From: CAYOHP01 sp964403795 [NCBI: uncultured bacterium]
Lineage (GTDB): Bacteria; Muiribacteriota; UBA6191; CAZXTJ01
Assembly (NCBI GenBank): GCA_964403795.1
Contig: CAYOHP010000002.1
Coordinates: 49,430-113,429, forward strand
Length of the DNA stretch: 64,000 nt
Direction of reading: 5' to 3'
Positions 24,544-32,962 of this stretch are shown one piece after another (positions within the stretch are counted from its first letter, which is position 1; the number at the start of each line of letters is the position of its first letter). A program made the position numbers and the translations under genes. The notes beneath the pieces were generated by a model. It did not search any database. It was not told the DNA's origin and worked only from the letters and a program-made list of their open reading frames with translations.

Positions 24544-25872
24544 TCAGGGCACCACGATCTCGATCGGGTTCGAGAGCTGGACTCCCCGCCAGTAGTTCGC
24601 CAGAGGGGACTCCGGGACCACCCGGGCCGTGACCAACCATCGGCCCGCATCCAGATCGAGTTCCCGGACGACCGAGAACTCCCCCTTCGCCATCGGGACC
24701 CGGATTCTCCGTCGCGGGAACTCGGCGAACCGGGAGACGCTCCCCTCCTCGTCCACCTCCTGGATCCACGATCGGGGCGCTTCGCCGATGCGACCGACCT
24801 CGATCTCCAGGACCGGGTCCCCGCTGTAGACCTCGGGACTGCCGTAGCCCTCGACCCTCACCGTCGGGCGGGTTCCGGCATCGACTTGCACCGTCTCTCC
24901 GATCCCCGCTGCGCGCCCCTCGCCCGCGGTGACGACCACGTCCATCCAATTCTCCGGCCAGTCGGCCAGGGTGATCCGTCGATCCCGGATCGCCTGGCGC
25001 AGCCGGTCCTCGTCGAGGGTCTCCCCGACCCGCACCCGGAGATGCGGATTCATGGGATGGCAGTGGAAGCTGATCTTGCCTTCCCGGCCCCACCACTCCA
25101 GCGGGATGTCGTCGGGCGCCTTCTGGTGGGCGTCGCTCCCGCTCACCGCCGCCATCCGGTACCCCTGCTGCCAGAGGCCCCAGATCCGGTTCCAGGCCCA
25201 CTCGTCCGGGGCGTCGAAGAGCTTGTACCCGTTCCAGACGCTGATCCCGTCGATCAGCGGCAGGCACGAGTCCCAGTGGGCGAAGGTGCCCGGGTGGACC
25301 GGGCCGAGCTCCTGGACACCCCGCGGGTGGTAGACCACGTTCAGCCCACCGGCCCCCTTCACCCGCTCCATCCATCCCCGGTAGTCGTTGCCGGTCTTCA
25401 GGATGATCCGGGGAGGGGACTGTCCCTGGCACTGGGGCAGTCCGATGGCGCCGATGTGCCCGCCCTTCAAGCCCCCGATCTCCTGGGCGGTGAGGATCAG
25501 CTCGTCGGGGTGCAGACTGCGGCGGATCTCCCGGGTCTCCTCCCAGCTCCCCCAGTTGTCGGATTTGGGGGGCCGTACGGGGTTCGGGAAGAACCCTGCG
25601 ATCTCGCAGTGATCGGAGAGGTAGACGAAACGGGGTCCCCGGGGGAGCAGCTCGCGGATCCGGGCCCACAGGTCGGCAGGCTCCCAGGTGCCGTCGTCGG
25701 AGTGGCGGGTGTGCTGGTGCATATCGCCCCGGGCCCACCCAGGGGGTCCATGAGGGCCGGCGCAGACCGCTCCCGGCAGCGAGAGGATCGCCGATCCGGC
25801 GATCCCGGCGAGCCGAAGGCCGACCCCGAGGACCAGGGCCGAAGGGTGAGGAGAGGCCGACCGGTTCCGCAT
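24544..25872 (-). CDS. Secreted PHP-domain metallohydrolase (CehA/McbA-like)
   Basis: A 442-residue exported hydrolase. A signal peptide (LRLAGIAGSAILSLPGAVCA) precedes a PHP domain: DMHQHTRHSDDGTW, LSDHCE, LTAQEIGGLKGGHIGAIGL, VYHPRGV and the late GSDAH metal motif. The C-terminal 150 residues are beta-rich. PHP proteins of this group hydrolyse phosphoester or carbamate bonds with two or three metals; the substrate here is unknown. ATG at 25872 follows GGAAAGG. A good promoter (TTGACG, 16 bp, TAGTCT) about 100 bases upstream overlaps the stop of the zinc-ribbon gene. Confidence 0.85.
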   Translation of the reverse strand: MRNRSASPHPSALVLGVGLRLAGIAGSAILSLPGAVCAGPHGPPGWARGDMHQHTRHSDDGTWEPADLWARIRELLPRGPRFVYLSDHCEIAGFFPNPVRPPKSDNWGSWEETREIRRSLHPDELILTAQEIGGLKGGHIGAIGLPQCQGQSPPRIILKTGNDYRGWMERVKGAGGLNVVYHPRGVQELGPVHPGTFAHWDSCLPLIDGISVWNGYKLFDAPDEWAWNRIWGLWQQGYRMAAVSGSDAHQKAPDDIPLEWWGREGKISFHCHPMNPHLRVRVGETLDEDRLRQAIRDRRITLADWPENWMDVVVTAGEGRAAGIGETVQVDAGTRPTVRVEGYGSPEVYSGDPVLEIEVGRIGEAPRSWIQEVDEEGSVSRFAEFPRRRIRVPMAKGEFSVVRELDLDAGRWLVTARVVPESPLANYWRGVQLSNPIEIVVP

Positions 25873-25978
25873 GGACGCGCCCTTTCCGCCGGGGAGGCCC
25901 CGGCCCGTGGACGGACATGCGAACGGGCGATCCCGCCGGAGGCGGATGCCGCGCCTCTCGAGGGGAGCGGTCGAGGTC

Positions 25979-26006
25979 AGACTAGGGGGCTTCCGGGGAT
26001 CGTCAA
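25979..26006 (-). promoter_or_regulatory. Sigma70-like promoter of the PHP hydrolase gene
   Basis: -35 TTGACG (complement of 26001-26006), 16-bp spacer, -10 TAGTCT (complement of 25979-25984). The -35 overlaps the stop codon of the upstream zinc-ribbon gene at 26003-26005. The predicted leader to ATG 25872 is about 100 bases. Confidence 0.62.
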
Positions 26007-26431
26007 GCCGGAGGGAACGGACTCGGCCCGGACCGCGCCTCGAGGACCTCTTCGATGGCGCCCTGGATGGCCACCTTCAACTTGCGGACGGTGTCGGGGT
26101 GCTCCCCGGAGACCTTGGCCCACATCCCCTTCACGAAATCCATGACCTCGTCCAGCAGCCCCTGGGAGACGGCGGTGGCCCGGAAGTCGCCGTCCTCCAA
26201 CACCGCCTTCTGAAGGGACGGGTCGTGCAGGAGGTGCTCCTCCAGGAAGGTCCTCAGGTCCTCGGGACCCAGATCCGGGTGCTGGTCCCGGACCGTCCGG
26301 GCGTACCGGAGGATCCAGGCCCGGACATGGTGGGGAGCCACGTCGGGGAAGTAGTTCCCGCACCGGGCGCAGGACCGGGCATTGAGAGAAGCCTGGAAAC
26401 CGCAGCGTGGACACGGCTTGAAGGTCGTCAT
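26003..26431 (-). CDS. Zinc-ribbon protein, unknown function
   Basis: A 142-residue soluble protein. Residues 7-25 form a zinc ribbon with two CxxC knuckles (CPRCGFQASLNARSCARCGNYF). The rest is a helical domain of unknown family with charged amphipathic segments (GLLDEVMDFVKGMWAKVSG, KLKVAIQGAIEEVLEAR). The start at 26431 is seven bases after the upstream stop, and a TATCCT box that overlaps that stop lies nine bases before the ATG, so it can be made from its own near-leaderless transcript. A palindrome next to the box may be an operator. Confidence 0.72.
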   Translation of the reverse strand: MTTFKPCPRCGFQASLNARSCARCGNYFPDVAPHHVRAWILRYARTVRDQHPDLGPEDLRTFLEEHLLHDPSLQKAVLEDGDFRATAVSQGLLDEVMDFVKGMWAKVSGEHPDTVRKLKVAIQGAIEEVLEARSGPSPFPPA

Positions 26432-26438
26432 GGCGAGG

Positions 26439-27500
26439 TCAGGATACCGGATCAGGTTCCTGATCTGGACCCCCGCCGGCGGGAGGGAGGACCCGCAGAG
26501 GCACCACCGCCACGAGGGATCCCCCCGTCGAGATCCGCACCTCCCACGACACCTCGACGACCTGCCCCGAGAAGGAGGCGGGGAACCCCGTACCCAAGGC
26601 GATCCGTACCTCGGAGGTCCAGGGGGATCCCGCCTCGGCCCCGGCCCCGGGCCCGCCTCCCACCGTGGCCGAGCCCAGGACGCGCTCCTCCTCGCTGCCG
26701 CCGGAAGCCCTCCCGAGGACCATGACCTCGACCGGACCGGTGACACCCGAACCGGGTGCGACTTCGAGGACGACCGCCAGCTCGCCCCCGGCCCTGGGTG
26801 CCGGTGCGCCCGGCAGCGACCGCAACCCGATCCCGGTCGCCGTCCCCACGGGCCTGAGCTCGCCGAGGGCGTCGCCCTTGGCGCTCCCCTCCCCGGCGAG
26901 CGGTACCGACCAGCGGTACTCCACCTCTCCCCCCGGCTCGCACCCGAGCTTGACCCCGAACGAGAGGTCGACCTGGTGGTACTCCAGGCAGAAGGTCTGC
27001 AGGACCTCGGGGGGCAGGCCCAGTTCCCCCTTGCCGGTCCAGGGACGATCGCCCTTCAGCCCGACTCCCGGCTCGAAGCGTTGGACCCTCTCGTGGAGCA
27101 CGCCGACCTCGGGAGCCATCGGCTCGCCCTCCCGGCGGGCGATCTCCACCAGCCGGCAGGCGACCTCGGCCCGGACCAGCTTCTGCTCGCCGCCCGGGAG
27201 GAACTCGACCTCGAATCGGCACTTCCTGCCCGGCCGGGGCGGACCGTCCGGGAGGACCAGCGAGAGCTCGCGGACGGCCTGGCGTCGGGCCGAGAGCCGC
27301 GCCGCCCGGCCCAGCAGGACGACCCCCGAAACCGCCCCGAAGCCGAGCAAGGCCAGCACCACCCCTACCGACCCGACGTTCCCCCAGTTGGCCTCGAGGA
27401 ACGTCATCGACATGGCGCCGGCGATCCCCAGGCAGACCAGGGCGCCAGCCAACGAGTTTCCAGGACCTTCGAGGTCGGCGGTGAGCTTGAGGGGTTCCAT
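26439..27500 (-). CDS. Membrane protein of unknown function
   Basis: A 353-residue protein with two transmembrane helices near the N-terminus (LAGALVCLGIAGAMSM and VGVVLALLGFGAVSGVVLLG), followed by an RAARLSARRQ basic stop-transfer segment and a long beta-rich soluble part. The soluble part has repeating strand patterns such as CRFEVEFLPGGE, VEYRWSVPLAG and VVEVSWEVRIS, suggesting one or two Ig- or arrestin-like sandwiches on the cytoplasmic side. I cannot assign a family. ATG at 27500 has no strong ribosome site. The zinc-ribbon gene follows after seven bases. Confidence 0.7.
   Translation of the reverse strand: MEPLKLTADLEGPGNSLAGALVCLGIAGAMSMTFLEANWGNVGSVGVVLALLGFGAVSGVVLLGRAARLSARRQAVRELSLVLPDGPPRPGRKCRFEVEFLPGGEQKLVRAEVACRLVEIARREGEPMAPEVGVLHERVQRFEPGVGLKGDRPWTGKGELGLPPEVLQTFCLEYHQVDLSFGVKLGCEPGGEVEYRWSVPLAGEGSAKGDALGELRPVGTATGIGLRSLPGAPAPRAGGELAVVLEVAPGSGVTGPVEVMVLGRASGGSEEERVLGSATVGGGPGAGAEAGSPWTSEVRIALGTGFPASFSGQVVEVSWEVRISTGGSLVAVVPLRVLPPAGGGPDQEPDPVS
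26441..26465 (-). promoter_or_regulatory. -10 box and operator-like palindrome before the zinc-ribbon gene
   Basis: Minus-strand TATCCT (complement of 26441-26446) overlaps the upstream stop and lies nine bases before ATG 26431. Immediately upstream, 26450-26465 has arms GATCAGG and CCTGATC around two bases. A repressor bound there would cover the spacer of this promoter. The palindrome is inside the 3' coding end of the preceding gene. Confidence 0.38.
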
Positions 27501-27551
27501 GGCCCGATTCCAGCACGGGGACGGCCCCCAAGGGGAGCCCTTCGACGCGAC

Positions 27552-27616
27552 GCTGCCCGGACCCCCCAGGGAGTCCGGGCAGCTCGCTCCGCGCCGTCCG
27601 ATCGGGGATCGGACGG
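27552..27616. terminator. Two tandem perfect hairpins between genes
   Basis: First hairpin: GCTGCCCGGAC (27552-27562) with GTCCGGGCAGC (27573-27583), 11 bp. Second: CCGTCCGATC (27594-27603) with GATCGGACGG (27607-27616), 10 bp, three-base loop. They sit just after the stop of the 27624-28562 gene (leftward). Neither has a T tract. Confidence 0.5.
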
Positions 27617-27623
27617 GGACGGG

Positions 27624-28562
27624 TCACTCGGCTCGGTCGCTGTGGCCGGTGAAGCCCTCGAGGATGTCCCGGAGGACGCTCTCGGGGAGCTCGAACACGA
27701 GGCGGGCGGTGGCCTCCTCGCGGACGATCTGGAGCTTCTCGAGCATCTCCTTGAACATCGGGTCGCTGACCTGGCCGATCAGCATGTCACGGCCCTTCTC
27801 CAGCGCCCGCTTCACGGTCTCGGCGTCGAACATGTCCACGCACACGCCGTCGATCACGAGGCGGACGTTGCCGTCGATCTTGGAGAGCTTGGCCCGGGCG
27901 TGGGCGACCAGCGACAGGAAGGCGATCTGGCCCTGCTTCTCGAGGTCCTTGCGGAGCTCCTTCGGGATCTCCGCCGAGAGCACCGCGTAGTCGCCGGCCC
28001 CCAGGGTCGAGCCGTACTTCTGGCCGTAGCTGGTGTTCTGGCCCTGGGCGGTGTCGACCACCAGGCGGCCGAAGGGATGCAGGCCCTTGCGGTCGAAGCT
28101 GCCCATGGCCGAGGACTCGGTCAGGTTGGCGAGCACCGCTTCGGCGTGCGGCTTGTTCTCCTCCTGCACCGACATCAGGTTGACGCCCCGGTAGGCTTCC
28201 TCGGTCACGGTGGCGTTGTACTGGGCCGCCACCATCTGGACGATGGCGTCGATCCGGAGCGAGCCGGTCGAGACGACCACGAACTGGTCATCCGACATGT
28301 TCTCGATGGTGCCGCCGATGGCGAGCTGGTCGATCTCCTTGCGGGGATCCGGGAGACCCATGGCGACGAGCTGTTCGATCTGCTGGGCGAGCGGTCCGCC
28401 GTCGAACAGCATCCCGTAGTCGTTCATGATGCCGCGCACGTTGACGAAGGCGGCGGCATTGAGCTGGCCCGGTACCAGTTCCGAGACCTGGGTGGCGGGC
28501 GCGGCGAGCAGGGGGCGGATCATCATGGACGCGGCGAAGAGCGCGAGCGAGAGCTTTCGCAT
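27624..28562 (-). CDS. Secreted protein of unknown function
   Basis: A 312-residue protein with a signal peptide (LSLALFAASMMIRPLLA, cut after AAPA). The mature sequence alternates amphipathic helices and strands (FVVVSTGSLRIDAIVQMVAAQYNATVTEEAYRGV, LGAGDYAVLSAEIP, DGNVRLVIDGVCVDMFD), a layout reminiscent of proteins with repeated ferredoxin-like units, but I recognise no family. One cysteine only. Its codon use is less GC-rich than its neighbours and its promoter (TTGACG, 16 bp, TAAGTT) is among the best in the window, so it may be highly expressed. A leader of about 98 bases precedes ATG 28562; the GGAGG there is 11 bases from the start. Two hairpins follow its stop. Confidence 0.72.
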   Translation of the reverse strand: MRKLSLALFAASMMIRPLLAAPATQVSELVPGQLNAAAFVNVRGIMNDYGMLFDGGPLAQQIEQLVAMGLPDPRKEIDQLAIGGTIENMSDDQFVVVSTGSLRIDAIVQMVAAQYNATVTEEAYRGVNLMSVQEENKPHAEAVLANLTESSAMGSFDRKGLHPFGRLVVDTAQGQNTSYGQKYGSTLGAGDYAVLSAEIPKELRKDLEKQGQIAFLSLVAHARAKLSKIDGNVRLVIDGVCVDMFDAETVKRALEKGRDMLIGQVSDPMFKEMLEKLQIVREEATARLVFELPESVLRDILEGFTGHSDRAE

Positions 28563-28666
28563 GACTGGACTATCCTCCGATGGCAAGCGGCCGCGGACAT
28601 GCCGGGGCCGGGTATCTTCGTGTTGGTTGAAGAGGGCACCCCGTTTCGGAGGTGTCCTCGGCGTGC

Positions 28667-28694
28667 AACTTAGGGATGCGGCAGGAGACGTCAA
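28667..28694 (-). promoter_or_regulatory. Sigma70-like promoter of the 27624-28562 gene
   Basis: -35 TTGACG (complement of 28689-28694), 16-bp spacer, -10 TAAGTT (complement of 28667-28672). Predicted start near 28660. Confidence 0.65.
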
Positions 28695-28736
28695 TCCCTG
28701 GTCGCGAGAATTCCCGCCGCGGTACAAACCGATCCC

Positions 28737-29531
28737 ATGTCCCCTCCCTTCCCCGCCGTCCTGGTCCGCCTGGAAGCCGTCGCGGCCTCGATCCTCCAGG
28801 CGATCCGCACCTCGGTCCCGGCCGTCCAGGACCTCGAGGTCCACTTCGAGGCCAGCCGCGGCTCGATGCTCCGACCCGGTTGGTTCCTGGCCTGCTCCGA
28901 CCTCCTCGGCGCGGAGCCGGCCCAGGCTGCGCTGGAACTGGCGGAGATGCTCGAACTCCTCCACTACGCCTCGGTGCTGCACGACGAGGGACTGGCGAGG
29001 TCGGGACCCGGGAGGCGGGAGTCGATCCTGCTCGGAGACCTGCTCCTGGCCAGGGCGATGACCCTGTTGGCTCGGCACGGGGACGATCTCCGGGTCGAGA
29101 AGGTGGCGCGGATCACCGCCGACCTCTCGGAAGGGCGGATCCTGGCCCTGGAACTCCGGACCCGGCCCGACTCCGTCCCCGGCGATCGGCTGGCGGCGAG
29201 GGACCGGATCGCCAGCCTCCGTACCGGGAGTTTCCTCGGCCATGCCGCCCTGCTGGCCGCGAGCCTTGGCCGGGAACTGCCGCACCCGGTGATCGCCAGC
29301 CTGGAGACCTGCGGGCGGGAGGCCGGCGCGGCCTACGACCTGATCGACCGGCTCGACACCGACGAGCCGGGGGACGGAGCTCCCGACCTCGATCGTCGGG
29401 AGGTCGTCGCCCTCGCCGCCGGCCACCTCGACCGGGCCGAGGCGGCGTGCCGGGCGATCGGCCCGACCCGGGATGCCGGCGCCATCTCCTCGTGGCTGCG
29501 CGGCCTCCGAGGCACGCTGGAGGAACCATGA
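28737..29531 (+). CDS. Degenerate polyprenyl synthetase-like protein
   Basis: A 264-residue protein with the fold pattern of trans-isoprenyl diphosphate synthases but without their catalytic aspartates. Recognisable landmarks are SMLRP (for GKRLRP), LELLHYASVLHDE, GDLLLARAM, DLSEGRILALEL, LRTGSFLGHAALLAASL and AYDLIDRLDTD. The first Asp-rich motif should read DDxxD after H but is HDEGLA; the second should be DDxxD but is YDLIDRLD. It is probably a non-catalytic homologue or a regulatory subunit, although altered catalysis cannot be excluded. Its TGA overlaps the ATG of the DUF393-DUF1800 gene (ATGA). Confidence 0.68.
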   Translation: MSPPFPAVLVRLEAVAASILQAIRTSVPAVQDLEVHFEASRGSMLRPGWFLACSDLLGAEPAQAALELAEMLELLHYASVLHDEGLARSGPGRRESILLGDLLLARAMTLLARHGDDLRVEKVARITADLSEGRILALELRTRPDSVPGDRLAARDRIASLRTGSFLGHAALLAASLGRELPHPVIASLETCGREAGAAYDLIDRLDTDEPGDGAPDLDRREVVALAAGHLDRAEAACRAIGPTRDAGAISSWLRGLRGTLEEP

Positions 29532-31294
29532 CCGATCCCACCACACCGGAGGAGGCCGGCCCGACCCGGGAACCGATCCTCTTCTTCGACGGGATGTGCG
29601 GCTTCTGCGACGCCAGCGTCCACTTCGTGCTCGACCACGAGGAGGATGCCTCGCTGCGTTTCGCACCCCTCCAGTCCGAGCTCGCCAAGGACCTGCTGCC
29701 GACCCTGGGCGTCGATCCCGCAAACCTCGACACCGTGGTCCTGGTCGAGGACGGATCCGCCTTCGTGCGTTCGGAGGCCGCCTTCCGGGTGGCCCGCCGG
29801 CTGGCCTTCCCCTGGTGCCTGGGAGGACTCCTCCTGGTGGTCCCGCCCCGGATCCGCGACCTCGTCTATGACTTCGTGGCCCGGAACCGCTACCGGTGGT
29901 TCGGACGCCTCGAGGCATGCCGGCGTCCCGAGCCCTCGTGGGCCGGCCGCTTCCTGGCCACCGCCCTGCTCTTCCTGGCTTCCGCCGGCGCGGCACCGGC
30001 CCTGGAGCCCGAGGAGGCCCGCCACCTCCTGTTCCGCACCGGGTTCGGCGGGACCCCCGTCGAGCTCTCCGCGCTGCTTCCCCTGAGCCGGGCCGATGCG
30101 GTCGCGAAGGTCCTCTCGACGGCCCGCGCCCAGGCCTCGGTTCCCCCTCCCGCCTGGCTCGCCGACCCCTTCCCGGACCGCAAGGAACTCAAGGCCTTCG
30201 CCATGGAATCGGAGGCCAACAAGGAGGCCGTCCAGCAGGAGAAGCGACGCCGGGAGCTCGAGCTCAAGGCCTGGTGGTTCCAGGAGATGATCGAGACCGA
30301 ATCGCCGCTGACCGAGCGGATGACCCTCTTCTGGCACAACCACTTCACGTCCTCGTTCGACAAGGTGGGCTGGCCGCGTTTCATGGCCCAGCAGAACTCC
30401 CTGCTCCGCCAGCACGCCCTGGGCGACTTCGGGTCCCTGCTCCGGGCGATCGTCCGCGACCCGGCGATGCTCGTCTACCTCGACGGGCAGCAGAACGAGA
30501 AGGGCCAACCCAACGAGAACTTCGCCCGCGAGCTCCTCGAACTCTTCACCCTGGGCGAGGGGCACTACACCGAGACCGACATCAAGGAGGCCGCCCGCGC
30601 CTTCACCGGCCTCAAGGTGGATCGACCGAACCACACCTGGAAGCTGGCCCGCAGGAAGCATGACGACGGGACCAAGACCTTCCTGGGCGCCACCGGCCGC
30701 TTCGGTCCCGACGACATCGTGGAGGTCCTCCTGGCCCGGCCCCGCACCGGCGAGTACCTGGCGGGGAAGCTCTGGCGGGAGATGATCTCGACTCCAATCC
30801 CCCCCGAGGAGCGCACCCGGCTCGGCGCCCTCTTCCGGTCCTCCGGGAACCGCATCGACGCCCTGCTCCGGGGCATCCTCGACTCCCCGGCCTTCTGGCG
30901 GCCCGAGGAGCGCGGCACCCTGATCAAGTCCCCGGTGCTGCTGCTGGTCGGGGTCTTGAGGCTCCTTCCCCTGCCGTTCGACGACACCCGGCTGGTGGCC
31001 CAGGCGAGTCGCCGGCTCGGCCAGGACCTGCTGGCCCCGCCCAACGTGAAGGGCTGGCCGGGCGGCGAGCGATGGATCACCTCCGCCACCCTGGTCGCCC
31101 GCCAGCAGATCCTCCAGAAGGCGTTCTCAGGCGTGGCCGAAGGCGGGGCGCCACCTCCCTACCCGGCCCTGGACGACCCTTCCCTGGTCCGGCTGCTCCT
31201 GGCCACCGACCCCGTGGACCGGCTCCCCAGGAAGACCCCGCGCTGGGATCTGGTGCGGCGACTGGTCCTGGACCCGGCCTTCCAGGTCCACTGA
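29528..31294 (+). CDS. DUF393 (DCC thiol-disulfide) / DUF1800 fusion protein
   Basis: A 588-residue protein joining two families that are normally separate. Residues about 15-138 are a DUF393 'DCC' domain: FFDGMCGFCDASVHFVLDHE with Cys24 and Cys27, and the family tail YDFVARNRYRWFGRLEACRRP. A hydrophobic, signal-like segment (FLATALLFLASAGAAPA, about residues 142-158) follows, then a full DUF1800 domain with ARHLLFRTGFGGTP, FWHNHFTSS, ENFARELLELFTLGEG and APPNVKGWPGG. No stop or start codon separates them in frame. The layout predicts a cytoplasmic DCC domain and an exported DUF1800 domain. It is followed after 26 bases by its usual partner DUF1501. Confidence 0.82.
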   Translation: MTDPTTPEEAGPTREPILFFDGMCGFCDASVHFVLDHEEDASLRFAPLQSELAKDLLPTLGVDPANLDTVVLVEDGSAFVRSEAAFRVARRLAFPWCLGGLLLVVPPRIRDLVYDFVARNRYRWFGRLEACRRPEPSWAGRFLATALLFLASAGAAPALEPEEARHLLFRTGFGGTPVELSALLPLSRADAVAKVLSTARAQASVPPPAWLADPFPDRKELKAFAMESEANKEAVQQEKRRRELELKAWWFQEMIETESPLTERMTLFWHNHFTSSFDKVGWPRFMAQQNSLLRQHALGDFGSLLRAIVRDPAMLVYLDGQQNEKGQPNENFARELLELFTLGEGHYTETDIKEAARAFTGLKVDRPNHTWKLARRKHDDGTKTFLGATGRFGPDDIVEVLLARPRTGEYLAGKLWREMISTPIPPEERTRLGALFRSSGNRIDALLRGILDSPAFWRPEERGTLIKSPVLLLVGVLRLLPLPFDDTRLVAQASRRLGQDLLAPPNVKGWPGGERWITSATLVARQQILQKAFSGVAEGGAPPPYPALDDPSLVRLLLATDPVDRLPRKTPRWDLVRRLVLDPAFQVH

Positions 31295-31320
31295 GCCGAG
31301 AACAGGAGGGCAGGTACCGG

Positions 31321-32490
31321 ATGCGACGCAGGGAGTTCCTGGAACTGGTCGGCCTCGGTCTCCTGGCTCCGGGGCTTCGCGCCGGCCTGCCCGAGACCAC
31401 GCGACTCGCCATCCCCAAGGATCGCTACCTGGTCCTGGTCGAGCTGCACGGCGGCAACGACGGCCTGAACACCCTGATTCCGTTCCGGGATCCCCTTTAC
31501 CGCCAGCTGCGGCCCAACCTGGCGATCGCGCCCGACCGCGTCCTCTCGCTGTCGCCGAGTCTCGGCTTCCATCCCGCCCTGGAGCCGCTCTTGGAATCCT
31601 TCACCCAGGGCGACCTGGGAGTGGTGGCGGGACTCGGCTATCCCGATCCCAACCGCTCCCATTTCCGTTCCATCGAGATCTGGGAGACCGCTTCCGACGC
31701 CCACGACTACCTCGACGAGGGCTGGATCGCCCGCGCCTTCGCGGCTTCGGAGCTGCCTCCCGAGCGGGTCGCCGACTCGATCGTGCTCGGCAGGGACGAG
31801 GGTCCGATGGCCGGGCCCGAGCGGAAGAACGTGGTGATGCGCGACCCCCAGGGCCTGCTCAAGGGAGCGCTACGCATGAAGGACCTGCCGGAGCGCCATA
31901 CCAATCCCGCCTTGGCCCACATCCTGGGCGTCCGCAGCTTCCTGCGGGAGGCCGCCCAGCGCATCGAGGCCCGGATCCAGGCGGTACCGACGCTCCCGGT
32001 GTCGTTCCCGAACCACGCCCTCGGTCGCCAGCTCGAAGGGGTCGCCAAGGCGATCGCGGCCGGGCTGCCGGTTCCCGTCTTCAAGACCTCGCTCGCCGGC
32101 TTCGACACCCATGCCCGGCAGATCGGCGCCCATGAGCGCCTCCTCTCGCAACTCGGGGCCGCCTTGGCAGCCTTCCGCTCTTGTATGCGCGCCCAGGGAC
32201 ACTGGGACCGGGTACTGGTGATGACCTACTCGGAGTTCGGGCGGAGGGCCGCCGAGAACGGCTCGCTCGGCACCGACCACGGCACCGCCGCGCCCCATCT
32301 GGTCACCGGCGGGAAGGTCAAGGGCGGACTCCACGGGGTCCAGCCCTCGCTCGCCCGGCTGGTCGACGGCGACCTGGTCCACACCGTCGACTTCCGCTCG
32401 CTCTACGCCACGGTCGTGCGCGGCTGGTGGGGCCTACCGCCCGCCTCGGTGGGCCTCGGTGGTTTCCCGGAGCTACCGCTCCTCGGGTAG
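31321..32490 (+). CDS. DUF1501 family secreted protein (Tat signal)
   Basis: A 389-residue protein of the DUF1501 family (sulfatase/alkaline-phosphatase-like fold). The N-terminus MRRREFLELVGLGLLAPGLRA is a twin-arginine signal. Typical motifs follow: LVELHGGNDGLNTLIPFRD, YPDPNRSHFRSIEIWETA, GFDTHARQIGAHERLLSQL, YSEFGRRAAENGSLGTDHGTAAP. ATG 31321 has GGAGGGCAGG upstream. DUF1501 and DUF1800 genes occur as a pair in many bacteria, with no established biochemical role that I know of. Confidence 0.88.
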   Translation: MRRREFLELVGLGLLAPGLRAGLPETTRLAIPKDRYLVLVELHGGNDGLNTLIPFRDPLYRQLRPNLAIAPDRVLSLSPSLGFHPALEPLLESFTQGDLGVVAGLGYPDPNRSHFRSIEIWETASDAHDYLDEGWIARAFAASELPPERVADSIVLGRDEGPMAGPERKNVVMRDPQGLLKGALRMKDLPERHTNPALAHILGVRSFLREAAQRIEARIQAVPTLPVSFPNHALGRQLEGVAKAIAAGLPVPVFKTSLAGFDTHARQIGAHERLLSQLGAALAAFRSCMRAQGHWDRVLVMTYSEFGRRAAENGSLGTDHGTAAPHLVTGGKVKGGLHGVQPSLARLVDGDLVHTVDFRSLYATVVRGWWGLPPASVGLGGFPELPLLG

Positions 32491-32508
32491 GCCCCTGCCG
32501 CACCCGGC

Positions 32509-32841
32509 TCAGCCGGCCAGCAGGCGCTCCAGCCCCATCGAGACGAGGTGGCCGCGCACCGCCGAGTTCGACGGCCGGATCACGAACCGGGCACCCGCCC
32601 GCCGCGCCAGCACCCGCCCCTTGAGCAGTACCGAGATCCCGGTGGGCGAGAGCTCCTTGCCGGCGATCAGATGCACCAGCAAGGTGGCCGGCCGGGACAC
32701 GAGCGCCTCGGCCACCCGGCCCTCGAAGCCGGCACCGTCGTCGTCCAGGAGGTCGCGGGGATGGACCACCAGCTCGGCAACACTGGTCTCCGCCGGGGCC
32801 TCAGCGACCGCGCCCTTGGTAGGCTCCGGGTCGTCGATCAT
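32509..32841 (-). CDS. STAS-domain protein, paralogue 1
   Basis: A 110-residue STAS (anti-anti-sigma-like) protein: strand VAELVVHPRDLLDDDGAGF, core strand ATLLVHLIAGKELSPTGISVLLKG and the end FVIRPSNSAVRGHLVSMGLERLL. The usual phosphorylatable serine after the core strand is hard to place; SPTG occupies that area. No kinase/anti-sigma partner is adjacent. It resembles the products at 32963 and 33995, so the three arose by duplication. ATG 32841 has a TACTCT box exactly six bases upstream, implying a leaderless transcript. It is convergent with the DUF1501 gene. Confidence 0.75.
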   Translation of the reverse strand: MIDDPEPTKGAVAEAPAETSVAELVVHPRDLLDDDGAGFEGRVAEALVSRPATLLVHLIAGKELSPTGISVLLKGRVLARRAGARFVIRPSNSAVRGHLVSMGLERLLAG

Positions 32842-32847
32842 GCCGAG

Positions 32848-32853
32848 AGAGTA
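32848..32853 (-). promoter_or_regulatory. Leaderless-type -10 box for STAS paralogue 1
   Basis: TACTCT on the minus strand (complement of 32848-32853), six bases before ATG 32841. Confidence 0.45.
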
Positions 32854-32962
32854 GTCGGCGGCCGGTTCCCTGTCAGCTCCGATGTCTCCGGATGGTAGCG
32901 GGGGAAGGCGGCCAGCCGCTCCCCGGGCAGCCGGACGAGAGCCCGGAAAGGTACCCCGTCCG

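Noticed and set aside
29928-30003. Possible frameshift or missed gene boundary between DUF393 and DUF1800
   Set aside because: Both domains are in one frame with a well-formed linker, and no in-frame start codon or ribosome site exists at the junction; kept as a fusion, to be confirmed on reads.
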